Of a stretch of 8,813 nucleotides of DNA, positions 1 to 8,108 are shown piece after piece. The notes beneath the pieces are model-generated. The model was given only the letters and a program-made list of their open reading frames with translations, had not been told where the DNA came from and did no database searches. The DNA is from an uncultured Clostridia bacterium (GTDB taxonomy: Bacteria > Bacillota > Clostridia > UBA1381): positions 1 to 8,813 of the forward strand of contig CAMFCK010000020.1 in the NCBI GenBank assembly GCA_945948775.1, given 5' to 3'. The position numbers and the translations under genes are program-made. Each line of letters begins with the position of its first letter. The first letter of the stretch is position 1.

Positions 1-1
1 A

Positions 2-133
2 GGAGGTATCTTGGGCAATCTGTCAAATGATGACCTCATTCTTGCGGCAGTGCTTATTATTCTTCTTATGGACGGATGCGAGGATAAGCTTCTGCTTGCG
101 GCAATCGGTTTTCTTCTGCTCAGTGATATGTAA
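2..133 (+). CDS. 3' end of a tiny hydrophobic protein (5' end probably outside the window)
   Basis: The frame reads Gly-Gly-Ile-Leu-Gly-Asn-Leu, then an acidic NDDL segment, a hydrophobic run, the polar break MDGCEDK and a second hydrophobic run ending LLLSDM and TAA. The layout (acidic turn, hydrophobic helix, Cys/Asp/Lys break, second hydrophobic helix, short tail) resembles very small hypothetical proteins common in Clostridia; this is recalled pattern similarity, not a search result. Function is unknown. The AGGAGG at 1-6 could be a ribosome binding site for TTG at 11 (40 aa), but the 4-nt spacing is short and the frame stays open to the window edge. The Gly-Gly it encodes also fits the Gly-rich lead-in of such proteins, so I prefer a gene that begins upstream. 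It converges on groL. Confidence 0.5.
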   Translation, partial: GGILGNLSNDDLILAAVLIILLMDGCEDKLLLAAIGFLLLSDM

Positions 134-217
134 ATTACATAATAACGGATGGGCTGCTGTATTTAGTGCAGACCGCAGAAAAGCATTGTTATTATAAAAA
201 TAATAATTTTATTTTGT

Positions 218-241
218 AGAAATCCACAAATGTGGATTTCT
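218..241. repeat. perfect short palindrome (hairpin)
   Basis: An 11-bp inverted repeat (AGAAATCCACA and its complement) has only AA between the arms. It is not followed by a T-run on either strand, so it does not look like an intrinsic terminator alone. It lies 2 nt from the next palindrome at 244-277. Upstream (about 187-217) is a very AT-rich stretch with no gene. Its role is unknown. Confidence 0.6.
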
Positions 242-243
242 CA

Positions 244-277
244 GGGGCTGTCTCACTAAAAAAAGTGAGACAGCCCC
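244..277 (+). terminator. long hairpin, probable terminator of the tiny hydrophobic gene
   Basis: A perfect 14-bp stem starts GGGGCTGTCTCACT and closes on a loop of six A residues. On the + strand it is followed by ATTATTTTA, a moderate T-rich tract; on the - strand the following sequence is not T-rich. It is therefore best read as a + strand terminator. Stems starting GGGGCTGTC also turn up as dispersed palindromes and IS ends in Firmicutes (recalled), so it may be one copy of a genome-wide repeat. Confidence 0.6.
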
Positions 278-325
278 ATTATTTTACGCTTTTCTGGGAT
301 CTTCGCTAAATGCGACAAAAGATAA

Positions 326-351
326 GAGGGCATCGCTTACGCAACACCCTC
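326..351. terminator. bidirectional intrinsic terminator between groL and the tiny gene
   Basis: An 11-bp stem (GAGGG/CCCTC base, with G-T wobbles higher up) has a 4-nt loop that reads GTAA (GNRA class) on the - strand. On the - strand it lies 22 nt beyond the groL stop and is followed by TTATCTTTT. On the + strand it is followed by GATTTTTTG. Both T-tracts sit where an intrinsic terminator needs them, so it should stop groESL transcription and also back up the rightward terminator at 244-277. Confidence 0.75.
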
Positions 352-373
352 GATTTTTTGCTTTATCTGCGCA

Positions 374-2012
<1,639 letters not shown>

Positions 2013-2014
2013 TA

Positions 2015-2317
<303 letters not shown>

Positions 2318-2324
2318 TTATTTA

Positions 2325-2351
2325 TTAGCACTCATCTTTGTTGAGTGCTAA
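2325..2351. promoter_or_regulatory. CIRCE operator (HrcA binding site)
   Basis: TTAGCACTC, 9 nt, GAGTGCTAA: both arms match the published CIRCE consensus perfectly. It begins just downstream of the groES -10 box and covers the expected transcription start, ending 25 nt before the groES ATG. By established knowledge this is the site of the repressor HrcA, which is itself dependent on GroEL, giving feedback control of the operon. hrcA is not in this window. Confidence 0.97.
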
Positions 2352-2355
2352 TAAT

Positions 2356-2383
2356 ATTATACGCCAATTACAGCATATGGCAA
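2356..2383 (-). promoter_or_regulatory. sigma-A-type promoter of groES-groL
   Basis: On the - strand the -35 is TTGCCA (2378-2383, 5 of 6 consensus), the spacer 16 nt and the -10 a perfect TATAAT (2356-2361). The predicted start falls about 7 nt downstream, inside or at the edge of CIRCE, which is the classical arrangement for HrcA repression. The position next to CIRCE makes this call strong although no start site has been mapped. Confidence 0.85.
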
Positions 2384-2472
2384 ATATTGCATTGGCTCAA
2401 ATATGCTTGTTTATCCCGGTTTTTCTTTTGCTTTCTCTTTAAATCTAATTTAATCTTTATTTTTCTCTTTTT

Positions 2473-2850
2473 TTAGCTTATAAAATTCTCCATAAACTCA
2501 TACGCCTCGTCGATATCATTAAATCTGACTCCCTCCAGCAGAATCTTTACATCATCTGCCGGAAAAAGCTCTGTGTCAAAGCGCTCGCTTTTCTCCGGAG
2601 CTGCGCTTGCTTGTGAGCTGTACAGATTAAGGTAGCCGTTTTCTGCTATTACAACATATTCCCCCGCTTCACTAGCACCGTTTACGGCAGCCGACACCGC
2701 CCCCGAAGGAGCCTGCGTTACCTGCGGTGCCGGCGTGTTCATAAGCTGTTCCCTTTCCCTGCCGGAGTTTCTGAAAAAGATTACAGCGTTCACCGCCACA
2801 AAAATCAACGCAAGTATATATAAAATGGTGCGCTTTGTACGTATTTCCAT
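2473..2850 (-). CDS. single-pass membrane protein with BofC-like C-terminal region
   Basis: The product is 125 aa. Residues 1-7 are basic (MEIRTKR) and about 8-26 form one hydrophobic helix, fitting an N-in anchor or uncleaved signal. Residues 28-63 are a Pro/Ala/Ser/Gln-rich linker. Residues 64-125 are a compact domain: EYVV, NGYLNLY, a Phe-Asp pair, LFPADD, then LLEGV and a final acidic helix DIDEAYEFMENFIS. The order 'EYxV..NG.lavY...D...LP..D...L..GI....EEe...lEdF' resembles the C-terminal domain of BofC-like proteins of Firmicutes, which in Bacillus influence the SpoIVB checkpoint of sporulation. The resemblance is by eye and function here is inferred. GGGAG lies about 9-10 nt before the ATG. 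It is probably monocistronic: groES has its own promoter downstream, and no clear terminator hairpin follows the stop. Confidence 0.7.
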   Translation of the reverse strand: MEIRTKRTILYILALIFVAVNAVIFFRNSGREREQLMNTPAPQVTQAPSGAVSAAVNGASEAGEYVVIAENGYLNLYSSQASAAPEKSERFDTELFPADDVKILLEGVRFNDIDEAYEFMENFIS

Positions 2851-2953
2851 GATATTCCGCTCCCTTCATTAAATTCATAAATTACTGCATTATTCGCCCT
2901 TTTACATATTTTTGACACTTTTGTAAATATTTATTCACAGGAGAATAAAACAG

Positions 2954-2982
2954 TTGCAAATTGCTCATATTTGTACTATAAT
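2954..2982 (+). promoter_or_regulatory. sigma-A-type promoter of the PBP-mgtE operon
   Basis: TTGCAA (2954-2959), a 17-nt spacer and a perfect TATAAT (2977-2982). Transcription would start near 2989, giving an untranslated leader of about 65 nt before the PBP TTG start. No other good promoter lies between here and mgtE, so both genes probably share it. Confidence 0.75.
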
Positions 2983-3041
2983 ATTATATAATGAGGGTTT
3001 TGTGTATAAATTGCACCATCAATATAGATAATATCATCGAC

Positions 3042-3049
3042 GGAGGTGG
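3042..3049 (+). promoter_or_regulatory. PBP ribosome binding site fixing a TTG start
   Basis: GGAGGTGG is a near-perfect complement of the 16S rRNA end. It lies 9 nt (counted from GGAGG) before TTG at 3056. The first in-frame ATG (3122) has no such site, so the TTG start is preferred. Confidence 0.8.
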
Positions 3050-3055
3050 ACAAAT

Positions 3056-5752
3056 TTGAAGCACGCAAGGAAAAAGCAGGGGCGCAGGGATCCGGCGCAG
3101 CTTCCGGCTGGCAATCAGCACATGGGGAGCGCAGATACCGTTTCCGGAAGGCTTCGTTCTCAAACCGAGGCGGATTTCCGGAGAAAATACCTGTTTGACG
3201 AACATGCGGAGGAGGTATCGCGCGAAATTGCGCGCGCAGGCTATAAGCCGCGTTCCCTTGACAGCTACATACCGCCCGAAAAACTGGAGCCAAAGGTAAA
3301 AGCAAAGCATGATTTAAGCGGAGACACGGCAAGAATTGATACGGCAAGCGTAGCTGCTGCCGCGGAGGAGGATATGAAGCATAAAAAGAGCAGACATTCC
3401 GCCGGGCGTTCTGCTAAAACAAGCACAGCCCGCAGTAAAAAAAGCGGTACCTCAAAAAAGAAAAAGACCGGCAGGAAAAAGAAAATCATATGCCGTGCAG
3501 CGGCGGCTCTTGGAATCGCTGTTTTTATTGCCGCCATCATATTTATCGGCATAGGAGCGGGAATGTATTCCGCTGTGAGCCGCGAGCTTGAGGAAATGAA
3601 CATACAAAACCTCGCGCTTAACTATTCCTCTTTTGTCTATTACAATGATGATGACGGGAACGCACATGAGCTTTTGCAGCTTCATTATGAGGGCGACCGG
3701 CGTGTATGGGCAGACTCGGAAGAAATAAGCCAGTACCTGAAGGACGCTGCCGTTTCCATCGAGGACGAGCGCTTTTATAAGCATAACGGCTTTGATATCA
3801 AGCGTACCCTCGGTGCGTCGGTGCGCTGGGCTCTGTCAAAAATCGGCATAGGCTCCTCCTCCTATGGCGGAAGCACTATAACCCAACAGCTTGTAAAGAA
3901 CATAACCAACGAAAAGGATAAAACGGCTGTACGAAAAATCAAAGAGATTATGCGCGCAGTTGCGCTTGAAAGCCAGATCGACAATAAGGATACTATTCTT
4001 ACAATGTATCTGAACGTCAGCTTTTTCGCCAATCAGTGCTATGGCGTAGAGGCGGCGGCAAATCTGTATTTCTCAAAGCACGCCTCCGAGGTAAGCATTG
4101 CCGAGGCTGCAACTATAGTCGGCATTACGCAGCGCCCTACCTACTATGACCCTGTGCGCAATCCCGACAATGCCCTTACAAAACGCGACATTGTTCTTGG
4201 GAAAATGTATGATTTGGGGTATATCACCGAGGAAGAATACAACAATGCCATTGCGTCGCCTCTTGGTATAAGCGAATCTGCATCGTCAGCAAAAAAGACG
4301 GTCTATTCCTATTTTGTTGACCAGGTCATTAACGATGTAAAGGCTGACCTTATTGAGCAGAAGGGATATTCCGACACCTTCGCCGAGCAGCAGGTGTTCA
4401 GCGGAGGACTGAAAATCTACACCACAATGGACAAGGCTATTCAGCAGGCGATGGAAAGCGTTTTTGAAAACCGTACAGGCTTTCCGAAGAACACATCGCC
4501 TCAGGCGGCAATGGTTATAATGGATCAGTATACCGGCGAGGTCAAGGGCATCGTCGGCGGTGCAGGCAAAAAAACCGACGCACGCGGCTTAAACCGCGCA
4601 ACTCAGTCGCGCCGTCAGCCCGGTTCATCGCTTAAGCCTCTTGCGGTCTATTCCCCCGGAATTGAGCTTGGAAAAATCAATTCCGCTACCGTTCTGCGCG
4701 ATGAAAAGGTAACCATAGGCGACTGGAGTCCGGTAAATTCATATACCGGCTTCAAGGGTGACATGACTCTGCGCCGCGCTATTGAAATCTCCTCCAATAT
4801 TACTGCAGTAAAGGCGCTGCAGCTTCTTGGAATCGAGAACAGCTATGATTATGTTACAAATCACTTCGGCATAAAGCTTGTGACCGATGATAAGAGTCTT
4901 GCTTCTCTCGGTCTTGGCGGTCTTACAAACGGTGCTACCGTTCTTGAAATGACAGCGGCATACGCCGCTTTGGCTAACAACGGCATATATACAGAGCCTT
5001 ATACCTATACAAAGGTACTCGACAGCACCGGTCGTGTTCTGCTTGAAAACACGCCGCAAACTAAAAAGGCTGTCAGCGAATCGACGGCATTCATAATGAC
5101 CGATTTGCTGCATGAGGTGGTTTTCGGTTCCTCCGGCACAGGACGCGCGGCAAAGCTTGCGAATAATATGCCTGCATACGGAAAAACCGGCACTACCAAT
5201 GATAACAAGGACAAATGGTTTGTAGGGTACACGAAATATTACGTAGGCGCCGTTTGGTTCGGCTTTGACCAGCCTTCAAATCTGCGTTCTGCCGGCATTA
5301 CCAACAATCCATCCTGCGTGATTTGGAAAAACGTTATGGATAAGGTGCATCAGGGCCTTGCGGCAGAGGGCTATACTGCTCCGTCATCGGTAAAGAGCGT
5401 TTCTATATGTTCAAAAACCGGTCTGCTTGCTTCAAGCGGCTGCGGATACGCCGAAACGGAATATTTCGTAACCGGAAACTCGCCCACACGTTTTTGTAAG
5501 CTGTCGCATGGTTCCGGTACTGCCTCAAAGGGCGCGGGCAGCAATGAAAAACCGACAAGAACCCCGGCATCCACCAATAGCCCCGACCATAGCAGCGCTC
5601 CTTCTTCGCCGGAAGAAGGCAAAGGGGCAAATACAAATGACAGCAATGCCGGCCATGCCGCCGGCGGTGTTCCCGCTCAGATCCCCGATACCTCCTCCGG
5701 AGCAGCAAATTCCGGGCAGGACAGCTCAGACGGTGTGATCTCGCTTGACTAA
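3056..5752 (+). CDS. class A penicillin-binding protein (PBP1A family, bifunctional peptidoglycan synthase)
   Basis: Polymerises lipid II into glycan strands and cross-links the stem peptides on the outer face of the membrane. The protein is 898 aa. Residues 1-146 are a cytoplasmic head, with a Lys/Arg/Ser-rich stretch at 108-146. One transmembrane helix follows at about 148-172. The GT51 glycosyltransferase domain (about 205-385) carries EDERFYKHNG with catalytic Glu236, GGSTITQQLVKN (271-282) and RKIKEIMRA with the second conserved Glu297. The transpeptidase domain (about 480-765) carries SSLK (nucleophile Ser524, Lys527), SSN (579-581) and KTG (710-712), so both activities look intact. After the fold, residues 780-818 hold three Cys (785, 796, 814) in the 'SVSICSKTGLLAS.GC...YF..G..PT.FC' pattern common in Firmicute PBPs; residues 820-898 are a Ser/Gly/Ala/Pro tail. 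The start is TTG, chosen from the ribosome binding site. It leads a two-gene unit with mgtE. The closest named relatives would be ponA/pbpF; I do not assign a symbol. Confidence 0.96.
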   Translation: MKHARKKQGRRDPAQLPAGNQHMGSADTVSGRLRSQTEADFRRKYLFDEHAEEVSREIARAGYKPRSLDSYIPPEKLEPKVKAKHDLSGDTARIDTASVAAAAEEDMKHKKSRHSAGRSAKTSTARSKKSGTSKKKKTGRKKKIICRAAAALGIAVFIAAIIFIGIGAGMYSAVSRELEEMNIQNLALNYSSFVYYNDDDGNAHELLQLHYEGDRRVWADSEEISQYLKDAAVSIEDERFYKHNGFDIKRTLGASVRWALSKIGIGSSSYGGSTITQQLVKNITNEKDKTAVRKIKEIMRAVALESQIDNKDTILTMYLNVSFFANQCYGVEAAANLYFSKHASEVSIAEAATIVGITQRPTYYDPVRNPDNALTKRDIVLGKMYDLGYITEEEYNNAIASPLGISESASSAKKTVYSYFVDQVINDVKADLIEQKGYSDTFAEQQVFSGGLKIYTTMDKAIQQAMESVFENRTGFPKNTSPQAAMVIMDQYTGEVKGIVGGAGKKTDARGLNRATQSRRQPGSSLKPLAVYSPGIELGKINSATVLRDEKVTIGDWSPVNSYTGFKGDMTLRRAIEISSNITAVKALQLLGIENSYDYVTNHFGIKLVTDDKSLASLGLGGLTNGATVLEMTAAYAALANNGIYTEPYTYTKVLDSTGRVLLENTPQTKKAVSESTAFIMTDLLHEVVFGSSGTGRAAKLANNMPAYGKTGTTNDNKDKWFVGYTKYYVGAVWFGFDQPSNLRSAGITNNPSCVIWKNVMDKVHQGLAAEGYTAPSSVKSVSICSKTGLLASSGCGYAETEYFVTGNSPTRFCKLSHGSGTASKGAGSNEKPTRTPASTNSPDHSSAPSSPEEGKGANTNDSNAGHAAGGVPAQIPDTSSGAANSGQDSSDGVISLD

Positions 5753-5770
5753 AACAGTCTAATCATTTAT

Positions 5771-5776
5771 AAAGGA
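5771..5776 (+). promoter_or_regulatory. mgtE ribosome binding site with two overlapping start codons
   Basis: AAAGGA lies 11 nt before GTG at 5788, the preferred mgtE start, and 9 nt before an out-of-frame ATG at 5786. That ATG is followed at once by TGA (5789-5791), overlapping the GTG. An earlier in-frame GTG at 5779 is only 2 nt from AAAGGA and is unlikely to be used. Confidence 0.55.
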
Positions 5777-5787
5777 CGGTGTTATAT

Positions 5788-7125
5788 GTGACAGAAGAGC
5801 TTCTCTCTTTATTTGAACAAAAGAAATATCATCAGCTGAAGGAACTGCTGTCGCATATGGAGCCTGCGGATATAGCCATCATCTTCGCAGATCTCCCGGA
5901 GCGGTATCTTCCGCTGCTGTTCCGGCTGCTTCCGAAGGAGCTTGCGGCAGAGGTTTTTGTCGAGCTTGATTCCGAGATGCAGGAAAACCTTATCACAGGC
6001 TTTTCGGACAGCGAGCTTAAAGAGGTCGTTGACGAGCTTTACGTCGATGACGCGGTTGACATTATAGAGGAAATGCCGGCAAATGTTGTCAAGCGTATTC
6101 TGCGCCATGCCGATCCCGTCATGCGTAAGGATATTAATCAGATGCTGCGCTATCCCAACGACAGCGCCGGCAGTATAATGACAACAGAGTTTGTTGATTT
6201 GAAGAAGGATATGACGGTGGCGGACGCATTCACGCATATCCGCCGCACAGGTATGGATAAGGAAACCATCTACACCTGCTATGTTATAGACAACAACCGT
6301 ATACTTGAAGGCCTTGTATCGGTAAAGGATCTTCTTTTATCAGATTATTCCTGTCTTATACGGGATATTATGGAAACTGACATTATATATATAAATACTA
6401 TGGAGGACCAGGAGGAAGCGGCTCGGCAGTTTGACAAATACGACTTTCTCGCCCTGCCCGTTGTCGATAACGAGCGCAGGCTTGTAGGCATTATCACCGT
6501 TGATGATGCTATTGATGTCATCCAAGAGGAGGCAACGGAGGATATCGAAAAGATGGCGGCTATTACTCCGTCCGATAAGCCTTATCTCAAAACCGGCGTG
6601 CTGGAAACCTACCGCCAGCGTATTCCGTGGCTGCTCCTTCTTATGATTTCTGCAACCTTCACCGGAAGCATAATCCAGCATTACGAGGACGCATTTTTAG
6701 CATACAGCGTGCTCAATGCGTTTATTCCGATGCTTATGGACACCGGCGGAAACTCCGGCTCACAATCGTCCGTTACACTCATACGTGGTCTGTCGCTTGG
6801 TGATATACGATTCCGCGATATATTTAAGATAATATTCAAGGAAATGCGCGTTGCACTCGCCTGCGGCATAACTCTTGCCGCCGCAAACTTTGTAAAGCTT
6901 CTTGTGATTGACCGGGTGGGACTGAGTATTGCAGCAGTAGTCTGCTCCACGCTTGTGTGTACCGTTATATTTGCAATGATAGTAGGATGTTCGCTGCCGG
7001 TACTGGCAAAAAAGCTCGGTCTTGACCCTGCGGTAATGGCAAGTCCGTTTATAACGACCATTGTTGATGCGGCATCTCTGATGATATATTTTAAATTTGC
7101 CACAACAATACTGCACATCACATAA
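5788..7125 (+). CDS. mgtE: magnesium transporter/channel MgtE
   Basis: Mg2+-selective, Mg2+-gated inner-membrane channel, dimeric in the studied family. From GTG 5788 it is 445 aa (448 aa if GTG 5779 is used), the normal length. Domains: superhelical MgtE N domain (about 1-125) rich in LPxE/Asp repeats such as MPANVVKRILRHADP; first CBS domain (about 130-190, starting SAGSIMTTEFV); second CBS domain (about 195-255, with DIMETDIIYINTMED and LVGIITVDDAIDVI); then five expected transmembrane helices (about 279-442). The pore signature DTGGNSGSQSS is at 318-328, and Asp427 in the last helix (FITTIVDAASLMIYF) matches the conserved pore Asp432 of Thermus MgtE. It follows the PBP gene by 35 nt, so co-transcription is likely. 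There is no room for an M-box riboswitch directly upstream. The gene ends in tandem terminator hairpins. Confidence 0.96.
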   Translation: MTEELLSLFEQKKYHQLKELLSHMEPADIAIIFADLPERYLPLLFRLLPKELAAEVFVELDSEMQENLITGFSDSELKEVVDELYVDDAVDIIEEMPANVVKRILRHADPVMRKDINQMLRYPNDSAGSIMTTEFVDLKKDMTVADAFTHIRRTGMDKETIYTCYVIDNNRILEGLVSVKDLLLSDYSCLIRDIMETDIIYINTMEDQEEAARQFDKYDFLALPVVDNERRLVGIITVDDAIDVIQEEATEDIEKMAAITPSDKPYLKTGVLETYRQRIPWLLLLMISATFTGSIIQHYEDAFLAYSVLNAFIPMLMDTGGNSGSQSSVTLIRGLSLGDIRFRDIFKIIFKEMRVALACGITLAAANFVKLLVIDRVGLSIAAVVCSTLVCTVIFAMIVGCSLPVLAKKLGLDPAVMASPFITTIVDAASLMIYFKFATTILHIT

Positions 7126-7126
7126 A

Positions 7127-7167
7127 AAAACAAACGGCTATGCCATTCAGGTACAGCCGTTTGTTTT
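7127..7167. terminator. terminator hairpin 1 after mgtE (bidirectional)
   Basis: The stem base is AAAA paired with TTTT, followed by CAAACGGCT/AGCCGTTTG (9 bp), one A-C mismatch and four more pairs under an ATTCA loop. It starts 2 nt after the mgtE stop. The A-run before and T-run after the GC-rich stem make it readable from both sides. Confidence 0.85.
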
Positions 7168-7170
7168 ACA

Positions 7171-7206
7171 AAAATACGCTGTGTTTATTCCGACACAGCG
7201 TATTTT
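7171..7206. terminator. terminator hairpin 2 between the convergent mgtE and BY-kinase genes (bidirectional)
   Basis: A perfect 14-bp stem (AAAATACGCTGTGT and its complement) has an 8-nt loop, TTATTCCG, and is flanked by A and T runs. It lies 9 nt beyond the stop of the leftward kinase gene, so it should be that gene's main terminator. Together with hairpin 1 it insulates the two convergent operons from each other. Confidence 0.85.
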
Positions 7207-7215
7207 TTATCAGAT

Positions 7216-8070
7216 TTATTTTTCTTTCTCCTCTTCTTTGTCCTTATGCGAGTCGGCATAAATCGCATCTCCATAGCGGTAGTCATATTTGTAACCGTAT
7301 TTATACGCATAACGATAACCGTATTTATAGCGATATCTGCCATAGTGATAGCCGCCGCGTTTTGATACAACATCATTGACAAAGAAGCCGAGTATCTTTG
7401 CAGAGGCAATATTCAAAAGATTTAATGCCATAGTAAGGCTCTCATGGTCTGTGTAGTTCTGACGTACTACCACTATAACACCGTCAGCGAAGGTGGATAG
7501 AGCCGAAGCATCAGTAACGACCGTCACAGGCGGTGTATCAAAAAAGATGTAATCATACTTTTGTGCAAGCTCCGCAAGCAGCTCATGCATCGCCTCAGAT
7601 GCAAGCAACTCCGCAGGGTTAGGCGGGATTTCTCCCGACGCTATAAAGTCCAGTCCCGGACGTACATCCTTATGCGTTGCCTCTTCAATAGTTGACTGTT
7701 TTGACAATATGGTAGATATACCCACATTCTTTTTCACTTTAACCGAACGATGCAGACGCGGCTTTCTCAAGTCGCAGTCTATAATAAGCACTTTTGCGCC
7801 CGTCTGTGCAAAGGTAAGTGCCAGATTAAAGCTTGTGGTTGTTTTGCCCTCGCCCGGATTTGCGCTTGTTACAGCAATCATCTTGCAGCCTGTTTTCGCC
7901 ATGCCGGATACAGAAAAAATTATATTTGTACGGGCTGTTTTATATGCCTCCTTAATTACAAACGGCGCCGTATCATCAATGATTATTCTCTGACCGCCCT
8001 CGGTTGACTGCTTTTTATTCTGGGGAAGATCAAATTTAAAAAACTGACGTATTTTATTATATTTTTTCAT
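7216..8070 (-). CDS. bacterial tyrosine kinase (BY-kinase), CpsD/CapB family, with repeat-built Tyr-rich tail
   Basis: Cytoplasmic ATP-dependent autophosphorylating tyrosine kinase that works with a Wzz/CpsC-type membrane protein to control exported polysaccharide assembly. The 284 aa are family-sized for the split Firmicute form. EAYKTAR (41-47) is the E-x2-R-x2-R oligomer motif with Lys for the first Arg. Walker A SANPGEGKTT is at 69-78, Walker A' VLIIDCDLRKP at 94-104 and Walker B YIFFDTPP at 174-181. The C-terminal cluster (241-271) contains 14 tyrosines, mostly every second residue, between Lys, Arg and Gly. It includes two tandem copies of an 8-residue unit, Y-K-Y-G-Y-(R/K)-Y-(A/D), and a degenerate third. 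The end is acidic/basic (KDKEEEKEK). AAGGACAGG precedes the ATG at 8070; the spacing is 9 nt from the AGG. It follows the membrane partner gene by 38 nt, in the order usual for cps loci. The polymer controlled is not known from this window. Confidence 0.95.
   Translation of the reverse strand: MKKYNKIRQFFKFDLPQNKKQSTEGGQRIIIDDTAPFVIKEAYKTARTNIIFSVSGMAKTGCKMIAVTSANPGEGKTTTSFNLALTFAQTGAKVLIIDCDLRKPRLHRSVKVKKNVGISTILSKQSTIEEATHKDVRPGLDFIASGEIPPNPAELLASEAMHELLAELAQKYDYIFFDTPPVTVVTDASALSTFADGVIVVVRQNYTDHESLTMALNLLNIASAKILGFFVNDVVSKRGGYHYGRYRYKYGYRYAYKYGYKYDYRYGDAIYADSHKDKEEEKEK
7282..7329 (-). repeat. two tandem 24-nt repeats encoding the kinase tyrosine tail
   Basis: On the - strand both units begin TATAAATACGGTTA and then diverge (7306-7329 and 7282-7305). 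Each encodes Y-K-Y-G-Y-x-Y-x (residues 248-255 and 256-263). A third partial unit, Y-R-Y-G, follows. The nucleotide identity in the first 14 bases suggests a fairly recent duplication and possible copy-number change. Confidence 0.75.
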
Positions 8071-8108
8071 AAATCAATACCTGTCCTTTTCTTTTAGTGA
8101 ATCTGTCA

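Larger units (their letters stand above)
2851..3055. other. divergent intergenic region between the BofC-like gene and the PBP gene
   Basis: This 205-nt AT-rich spacer separates two divergent genes. The rightward side holds a convincing sigma-A promoter (2954-2982) and the PBP ribosome binding site. On the leftward side only a weak candidate is visible: TTTACA, 17 nt, TAAAAG on the - strand at about 2899-2927. No RNA gene or riboswitch fold was recognised. Confidence 0.5.

Noticed and set aside
2672..2878. A 68-codon - strand frame overlapping the BofC-like gene
   Set aside because: It is out of frame with a gene that has a good ribosome binding site and a membrane helix; its product is Gly/Cys/His-rich with no pattern.
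2912..2917. Perfect TTGACA on the + strand upstream of the PBP gene
   Set aside because: No acceptable -10 box lies 16-18 nt downstream; the TTGCAA/TATAAT pair at 2954-2982 is far better.
2907..2937. Possible sporulation sigma-G promoter (TGAATA -35) for the BofC-like gene on the - strand
   Set aside because: The -35 fits but the -10 region (AAAAATA at 18 nt) is a poor match to CATACTA in AT-rich DNA; chance is likely.
5753..5787. M-box magnesium riboswitch before mgtE
   Set aside because: Only 35 nt separate the genes, far too short for the M-box fold.
3265..7133. Various - strand frames opposite the PBP and mgtE genes
   Set aside because: They are shadows of two intact conserved genes; compositions are atypical and no start signals are present.
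7140..7409. Short + and - strand frames across the Tyr-rich tail and terminators
   Set aside because: They run through two strong terminator hairpins or are antisense to the kinase repeat; the biased composition comes from the repeat.
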